The notes under the pieces: model-generated | Told to the model about the DNA's origin: nothing | Database searches by the model: none | Seen by the model: only the letters and a program-made list of their open reading frames with translations | Made by a program: the position numbers and the translations under genes | Assembly (NCBI GenBank): GCA_021129875.1 | Contig: JAJOKK010000190.1 | Span: forward strand, 1 to 9,486 | Source of the DNA: Candidatus Bipolaricaulota bacterium | GTDB lineage: Bacteria > Bipolaricaulota > Bipolaricaulia > UBA7950 > UBA9294 | Direction of reading: 5' to 3' | Length of the DNA: 9,486 nt | Shown here: positions 6,153-9,486 of the stretch, in pieces | Numbering within the stretch: the stretch's first letter is position 1 | Layout: each line of letters starts with the position of its first letter

Positions 6153-7479
6153 TCCACACGATGAACACAGCCTGATCGAAGACCGCCTAGGGGAACGCGC
6201 GCGTGTCTACGGTATGGAGCGCGCGATCCTCGTCGCCGTGGAGAGGCCGGGGGAGGAGATAGAAGGCGCTCTTGATGAGTTGGAGTCGCTCGCCGACACG
6301 GCAGGGATCTCGGTCGTCGCGGTCCTTACCCAGAAACGACTCCGCCCCGATCGAGCAACCTTCATCGGCAAGGGGAAGGTGAGTGAGCTGAAAGCGGCGG
6401 CGAGCGAGCTGGGCGCGGACGTGATTATTCTGAACGACGAACTCTCCCCGGCACAGGCGCGCAACTTGGAGAAGGAACTCAACCGGAAGGTGGTCGACCG
6501 CACTCAGCTAATCATGGATATCTTCGCACAGCGCGCGACGACCAAGGAGGCAAGGATCCAGGTGGAGCTTGCCCAGCTGCGCTACCTCCTTCCCCGCCTG
6601 CGCGGCTGGGGGAGCGCCCTAACCCGCCTCGGGGGAGGGATAGGGACACGCGGACCCGGGGAGACGCAACTCGAGCTCGACCGGAAGAAGATCTACCGGC
6701 GCGTTCACGCTTTGGAACGACGTTTGGCTAAGGCAGGATCGGAGAGGGAGTTGAAGAGCAAGAGGCGTGAGGCAAGTTCGCTTCCGCACATCGTCCTTGC
6801 CGGCTACACCAACAGCGGAAAATCGACTCTACTGAACAGACTCTGTCAAGTGGATGCTTTCGTCGAGGACAAACTGTTTGCTACCCTTGCGACGACCGTC
6901 CGCCGCGGGGAGGTCTCCCCAGGGCGATGGGCTCTGTGCACCGATACAGTGGGATTCATCCGCGACCTGCCCCACCACTTGGTCCCTGCCTTTGCCTCTA
7001 CACTGGAAGCGGTACGGCATGCAGACCTGATCTTGCACGTTGTTGATTTCTCCCGCCCGTCTTGCGAGGAGGACTGCCGGACTGTCCTTACCATCCTCGA
7101 TCAGGAGGTCTTTGCCTCTGATGACGCGACGCGGCCCGTGATCATTACTCTGTTGAATAAGGCCGATCTTGTTGATCCCGAGAAGGCGCTCCCCACCATT
7201 TTCGATGATGGGCTTCGTATTTCAGCCAAGGAAGGGATGCAGCTCGATCGTCTCCGTGAGCGCGTGCGCGCCGTCCTCGACCAGGGAAGGGAGCGTGTCT
7301 CCTTCCTCATCCCGTACGCGCGCAGCAGCCTCCTCCACCATCTCTCGCAACAGAGAGAGGTTAGTATCTGCGGCTATACCGAGGATGGGATCGAAATCGA
7401 AGCATGTCTTCCCACAGCGGAGATCGCTCGCCTACAGGGAGCGGGAGCAAGACTCAGGCCGTCTTCTTCTCCGAAGTAG
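6136..7479 (+). CDS. hflX: Ribosome-associated GTPase HflX
   Basis: HflX binds the large ribosomal subunit, splits stalled ribosomes and takes part in recovery from heat or antibiotic stress. From TTG 6136 the product is 447 residues. The N-terminal nucleotide-binding HflX domain includes FIGKGKVSEL (about 76-85), LSPAQARNLEKEL and VDRTQLIMDIFAQRA. The signature GGGIGTRGPGETQLELDR (about 166-183) and a charged helical linker follow. The GTPase domain has G1 GYTNSGKST (223-231), G3 DTVG (270-273), G4 NKAD (341-344) and G5 SAK (363-365). TTG 6136 is chosen because GGAG (6126-6129) lies 6 nt upstream; TTG 6124 is the longer alternative and ATG 6214 the first in-frame ATG. The start lies inside murA, overlapping it by 17 nt. 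The 3' end overlaps convergent ricT by 26 bp. Confidence 0.95.
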   Translation: MNENHSPHDEHSLIEDRLGERARVYGMERAILVAVERPGEEIEGALDELESLADTAGISVVAVLTQKRLRPDRATFIGKGKVSELKAAASELGADVIILNDELSPAQARNLEKELNRKVVDRTQLIMDIFAQRATTKEARIQVELAQLRYLLPRLRGWGSALTRLGGGIGTRGPGETQLELDRKKIYRRVHALERRLAKAGSERELKSKRREASSLPHIVLAGYTNSGKSTLLNRLCQVDAFVEDKLFATLATTVRRGEVSPGRWALCTDTVGFIRDLPHHLVPAFASTLEAVRHADLILHVVDFSRPSCEEDCRTVLTILDQEVFASDDATRPVIITLLNKADLVDPEKALPTIFDDGLRISAKEGMQLDRLRERVRAVLDQGRERVSFLIPYARSSLLHHLSQQREVSICGYTEDGIEIEACLPTAEIARLQGAGARLRPSSSPK

Positions 7480-8296
7480 ACGGTTTCACCTTGACCGCCT
7501 CAACCTCGATCCGTTCCTTACCGCCCATAAGGAGGGTGACTGTGTGGCGGAAGATGTTGCGGGCGATAACCTTCCCCCTCTTTCCGTTGTAGGCGACCCA
7601 CTCTCCCAGCTTCGGCATCTTTGCGAACTCACACTTGTAAGCCTTGTGCTCGTAGGCGAGGCAGCAGTTCAGCCGCCCGCAGACCCCTGTGATCCGCTCG
7701 GGAGGGACGAACAGCTCTTGGTCGTACGCCAGTTCCATCGGAACAGGCTTTGGTTCGCGTAGGAAGCGGTGACAGCAGATGATCTGCCCGCATCGCCCGA
7801 TCCCCCCTTTAAGACATGCCTCGTCGCGCGCACCCATCTGCCGCAGTTCGATCCGTGCCCCAAACCGTCCGGCAAGGTCGCGCAGCAACGATCGGAAATC
7901 GACCCGATGCGGCGCGGTGAAGTAGATGCGCAGGTGGGAGCGATCCAGGGTGTACTCCGCAGCGACGAGGTGCATCGGCAAGTCGTCATAGTGTGAGATC
8001 GTCTCCCGCATCGAAGAGAGGGCGCGCTCTGCATCCGCTTGGTTGTGAATGTGTGCGTTGAGGTCATCCGGCGACGCCCAGCGCAGCATCTGTTCGAGCT
8101 GCTCCCCGATCCCTTCTCCGGCGGAGAGAAGACTCATTACCTCGCCCAACCGCAGCCCGTTGTGGTTGACGACACACCGCTTCCCCGGGGCAGCCTCCAC
8201 TTCTTCTGCAGCATCTTTGCTGAACTCCGCGTGGAAATAACCGCTGTCACGTTCCAGGTTGAGGACCCGCACTAAGAAGACCTTTTCTTCAGACAC
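7454..8296 (-). CDS. ricT: RicT/YaaT, PSP1-domain iron-sulfur protein
   Basis: The 280-residue protein matches the PSP1/YaaT family. In Bacillus subtilis RicT works with RicA and RicF in a complex that carries 4Fe-4S clusters and assists RNase Y in mRNA maturation and in sporulation control. Seen here: GARDEACLKGGIGRCGQIICC (155-175) and GVCGRLNCC (204-212), giving Cys161, 169, 174, 175, 206, 211, 212 and 222, the arrangement of cluster ligands in this family. A basic tail (KPSTSEKKTA) ends the protein. GTG 8296 is strongly favoured over the upstream ATG at 8317, because GGGGAGG (8309-8303) lies exactly 6 nt before it. That start overlaps the holB stop by 8 nt, so the two are translationally coupled. 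The holB-yaaT order is the same as in B. subtilis. No ricA or ricF is in the window. Confidence 0.93.
   Translation of the reverse strand: MSEEKVFLVRVLNLERDSGYFHAEFSKDAAEEVEAAPGKRCVVNHNGLRLGEVMSLLSAGEGIGEQLEQMLRWASPDDLNAHIHNQADAERALSSMRETISHYDDLPMHLVAAEYTLDRSHLRIYFTAPHRVDFRSLLRDLAGRFGARIELRQMGARDEACLKGGIGRCGQIICCHRFLREPKPVPMELAYDQELFVPPERITGVCGRLNCCLAYEHKAYKCEFAKMPKLGEWVAYNGKRGKVIARNIFRHTVTLLMGGKERIEVEAVKVKPSTSEKKTA
7456..7486. terminator. Hairpin across the converging hflX and ricT stops; possible bidirectional terminator
   Basis: CCGTCT (7459-7464) pairs with AGACGG (7478-7483). After one T-T mismatch, CTTC (7466-7469) pairs with GAAG (7473-7476) around a 3-nt loop. Two G-T pairs and an A-T pair extend the stem outward to 7456 and 7486. 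The structure contains the hflX stop (7477-7479) and touches the ricT stop (7454-7456). On the + side it is followed only by a short TTT, and there is no long T run on either side. It is therefore at best a weak intrinsic terminator or a 3'-end processing/stability element. In an organism with Rho, the two transcripts may end by other means. Confidence 0.35.
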
Positions 8297-9290
8297 GGGA
8301 TGCCTCCCCGAGCGCAAGGAAGAGGGAGAAGAAGATGGCCTCCGGCGGGGTGTACCGCTCCAGTGCCTGCCACGCTCGTTCCACCCGCAAGCAGAAGGCG
8401 AAGAGCCTCGTCGGGTGCACCCGTGCGCTGAGGGAGGCGAGTGTTCGGTCCCTCTCTGAATCTGGAATAATCCCCTGCCGAGCGACAGCGAACGAGATTG
8501 AGAGGAGATCCTCTAGCAGGAGGGGAGTCTCCTCCCTCTTCCCGCGGGCAAGGAACCTTGCACCGGCGACAGCGAGCTGCCGATCCTTATCGATCAGCCG
8601 TTCGATCAGGAGAAGGAGCCCGGCGCGGCGAAGGATCGGATCGGGACCGATTATCAGCGCGAACAGCTCTTCAGGAGAGGCCTCACAGGCGGCTGATTCC
8701 GCCTGCACACGTAACGTTTGCAGATCGGCGTGTGTCGCGAGGAAGAAAGAGATCTCCTTCTCATTGCGGACGATTGAGAGAAGATAACGCCCTTCCTCAT
8801 CGGTGTATCCGGCCGCGGTGAGCTCGGCAAGGGCCTTCTCTTTTGCGGACGGAGCGAGCCGCACGATGCGGCTGCGCGAGAGGATCGTCGGAAGGATATC
8901 GCTCTGATGCTCTGCCAGCAGCAGGAAGAGAAGCCCTCGCGGCGGCTCCTCCAGCACCTTGAGGAGCGCGTTCGCCGCCTCCAGGGTCAGTGCCTCGGAG
9001 ACGGGAAGCAGACAGACCTTGCGGGGCGCTTCCACCGGGGAGAACTGCCCCTGCCGGATCACCTCGCGCACCTGCGCGATCCCGATTTTCTGCTTCCCTT
9101 CTGGAGGAGAAAGCTCGATCAGGTCCGGGTGCGCTCCACGCAAGACAAGCCCCTCCCTGTGGGTCCCTGCGGCCAGGAGAGGGGCGGCCAACCGCCGTCC
9201 CACCGCCCTCCGGTCAGCGGTGTGCGGGACAAGATAGACGGACGAAAGCGCATCACCCATCTGCTGTTCGGTTCTGTCCATCGATTCCAT
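8289..9290 (-). CDS. holB: DNA polymerase III subunit delta' (clamp loader, HolB)
   Basis: Delta' is the stator subunit of the clamp loader that places the sliding clamp on DNA. From ATG 9290 the product is 333 residues. It is recognised by AHPDLIEL (53-60), IAQVREVIRQ (71-80), then LTLEAANALLKVLEEPP (101-117) and TILSRSR (135-141), the delta'/DnaX sensor and SRC region. The Walker A region is degraded (VYLVPHTADRRAVGRR instead of GxxGxGK), as is common for non-ATPase delta'. The zinc-binding cysteines usually present before HPDL are absent, and the SRC cysteine is Ser. The start is uncertain. GTG 9344 has GAGG 5 nt upstream and would give 351 residues; ATG 9290, 9281 and 9260 lack a strong Shine-Dalgarno sequence, but the added 18 residues look non-conserved. 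The gene overlaps ricT at its 3' end. Confidence 0.88.
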   Translation of the reverse strand: MESMDRTEQQMGDALSSVYLVPHTADRRAVGRRLAAPLLAAGTHREGLVLRGAHPDLIELSPPEGKQKIGIAQVREVIRQGQFSPVEAPRKVCLLPVSEALTLEAANALLKVLEEPPRGLLFLLLAEHQSDILPTILSRSRIVRLAPSAKEKALAELTAAGYTDEEGRYLLSIVRNEKEISFFLATHADLQTLRVQAESAACEASPEELFALIIGPDPILRRAGLLLLIERLIDKDRQLAVAGARFLARGKREETPLLLEDLLSISFAVARQGIIPDSERDRTLASLSARVHPTRLFAFCLRVERAWQALERYTPPEAIFFSLFLALGEASRV

Positions 9291-9326
9291 GATGCGAAGA
9301 AGGGTAACACAGAGAGGAGAACGCCG

Positions 9327-9354
9327 CAATATCCTCGGGGTCACAATATCCTCG
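9327..9354. repeat. Two direct copies of CAATATCCTCG near the holB start
   Basis: The 11-mer CAATATCCTCG occurs at 9327-9337 and again at 9344-9354, offset by 17 bp. Read on the holB strand, each copy is CGAGGATATTG. The copy further upstream supplies the GAGG and part of the GTG of the candidate start at 9344. The pair could be a repressor or activator site at the holB-ricT promoter, or a duplication that created a second ribosome-binding site. I see no clear -35/-10 pair for the - strand here. Confidence 0.45.
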
Positions 9355-9394
9355 TGGTCAGGCCTTTATTCTTAAGATTTCTCGTCCTGGGATG

Positions 9395-9422
9395 GTAGGG
9401 GCGAAAGATCTTTCGCCCCTAC
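9395..9422. repeat. Perfect 28-bp palindrome (REP-like)
   Basis: The half-site GTAGGGGCGAAAGA (9395-9408) is followed directly by its exact reverse complement (9409-9422), with AGATCT at the centre. There is no T tract on either side, so it does not look like a standard intrinsic terminator. Palindromes of the GTAGGGGCGAA...TTCGCCCCTAC type are, from memory, dispersed intergenic repeats in many environmental bacterial genomes. It lies about 50 bp upstream of the furthest holB start. To its right, 9423-9486 holds no recognisable gene, only an imperfect dyad (AGCCTGGGGT with ACCCTAAGGCT, about 9427-9455). Short - strand frames there could be the tail of a gene beyond the window. Confidence 0.85.
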
Positions 9423-9486
9423 GAGGAGCCTGGGGTCTCCGGTCTCACCCTAAGGCTGCTCTACGCCGCGGGTACGCCGGTAAGAT

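Noticed and set aside
8297..8317. ATG at 8317 as the ricT start
   Set aside because: GTG 8296 has a near-perfect GGGGAGG at 6-nt spacing and gives the usual N-terminus; the upstream codons read through the holB 3' end.
1..9486. An undescribed defence, phage or mobile system
   Set aside because: All intact genes belong to known housekeeping or wall/transport families. The only accessory-like trace is the RhuM-like fragment, and no transposase, integrase or toxin-antitoxin pair was seen.
9423..9486. tRNA or other structured RNA at the right edge
   Set aside because: No T-loop GGTTCGA-like motif or acceptor stem can be built; only an imperfect dyad is present in the short remaining sequence.

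Overview
This is bacterial chromosomal DNA: Shine-Dalgarno-led starts (several GTG or TTG), a peptidoglycan gene (murA), transcription factor Rho, and a DNA polymerase III clamp-loader gene next to ricT. Coding parts are moderately GC-rich, with many ATC and GTC codons; the first ~320 bases and the 1382-1668 gap are visibly more AT-rich. No gene fixes the phylum. The holB-ricT pair recalls Firmicutes, but the block around rho does not match a model organism I know. A deep-branching, uncultivated lineage (for example Bipolaricaulota/Acetothermia-like) would fit, but that is a guess.

Layout. 1-318 has no intact gene: a decayed RhuM-like fragment, a small perfect hairpin and a near-consensus sigma70-type promoter (231-259). 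The promoter leads into a two-gene unit: a soluble family-2 glycosyltransferase (319-954) and ribose-5-phosphate isomerase B (956-1381). The next gap holds an eight-copy 9-bp tandem repeat (1484-1555). Then comes a tightly packed five-gene cluster on the + strand: a Ca2+/cation antiporter, Rho, a membrane-anchored double-LysM/LytM protein, MurA and the GTPase HflX. Its genes overlap or lie within 12 nt. From the right, on the - strand, holB (DNA polymerase III delta') and ricT (PSP1/YaaT iron-sulfur protein) overlap by 8 nt and converge on hflX. The hflX and ricT stop regions overlap by 26 bp under a predicted hairpin. The right edge holds a perfect 28-bp palindrome.

How the genes fit. The five-gene cluster joins transcription termination (Rho), ribosome rescue (HflX) and the first committed step of peptidoglycan synthesis (MurA) with a wall-binding LytM protein. 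That protein has lost the His-x-His part of the M23 active site, so it is probably a wall-binding or amidase-regulating factor rather than a hydrolase. This is mostly a housekeeping window; I see no phage, CRISPR, toxin-antitoxin or intact defence system. The points most worth a second look are the degenerate LytM domain, a 12-bp perfect hairpin in its linker-coding region, the overlapping convergent 3' ends, the 9-bp array, the Cys-poor delta' subunit, the RhuM relic and the 28-bp palindrome.
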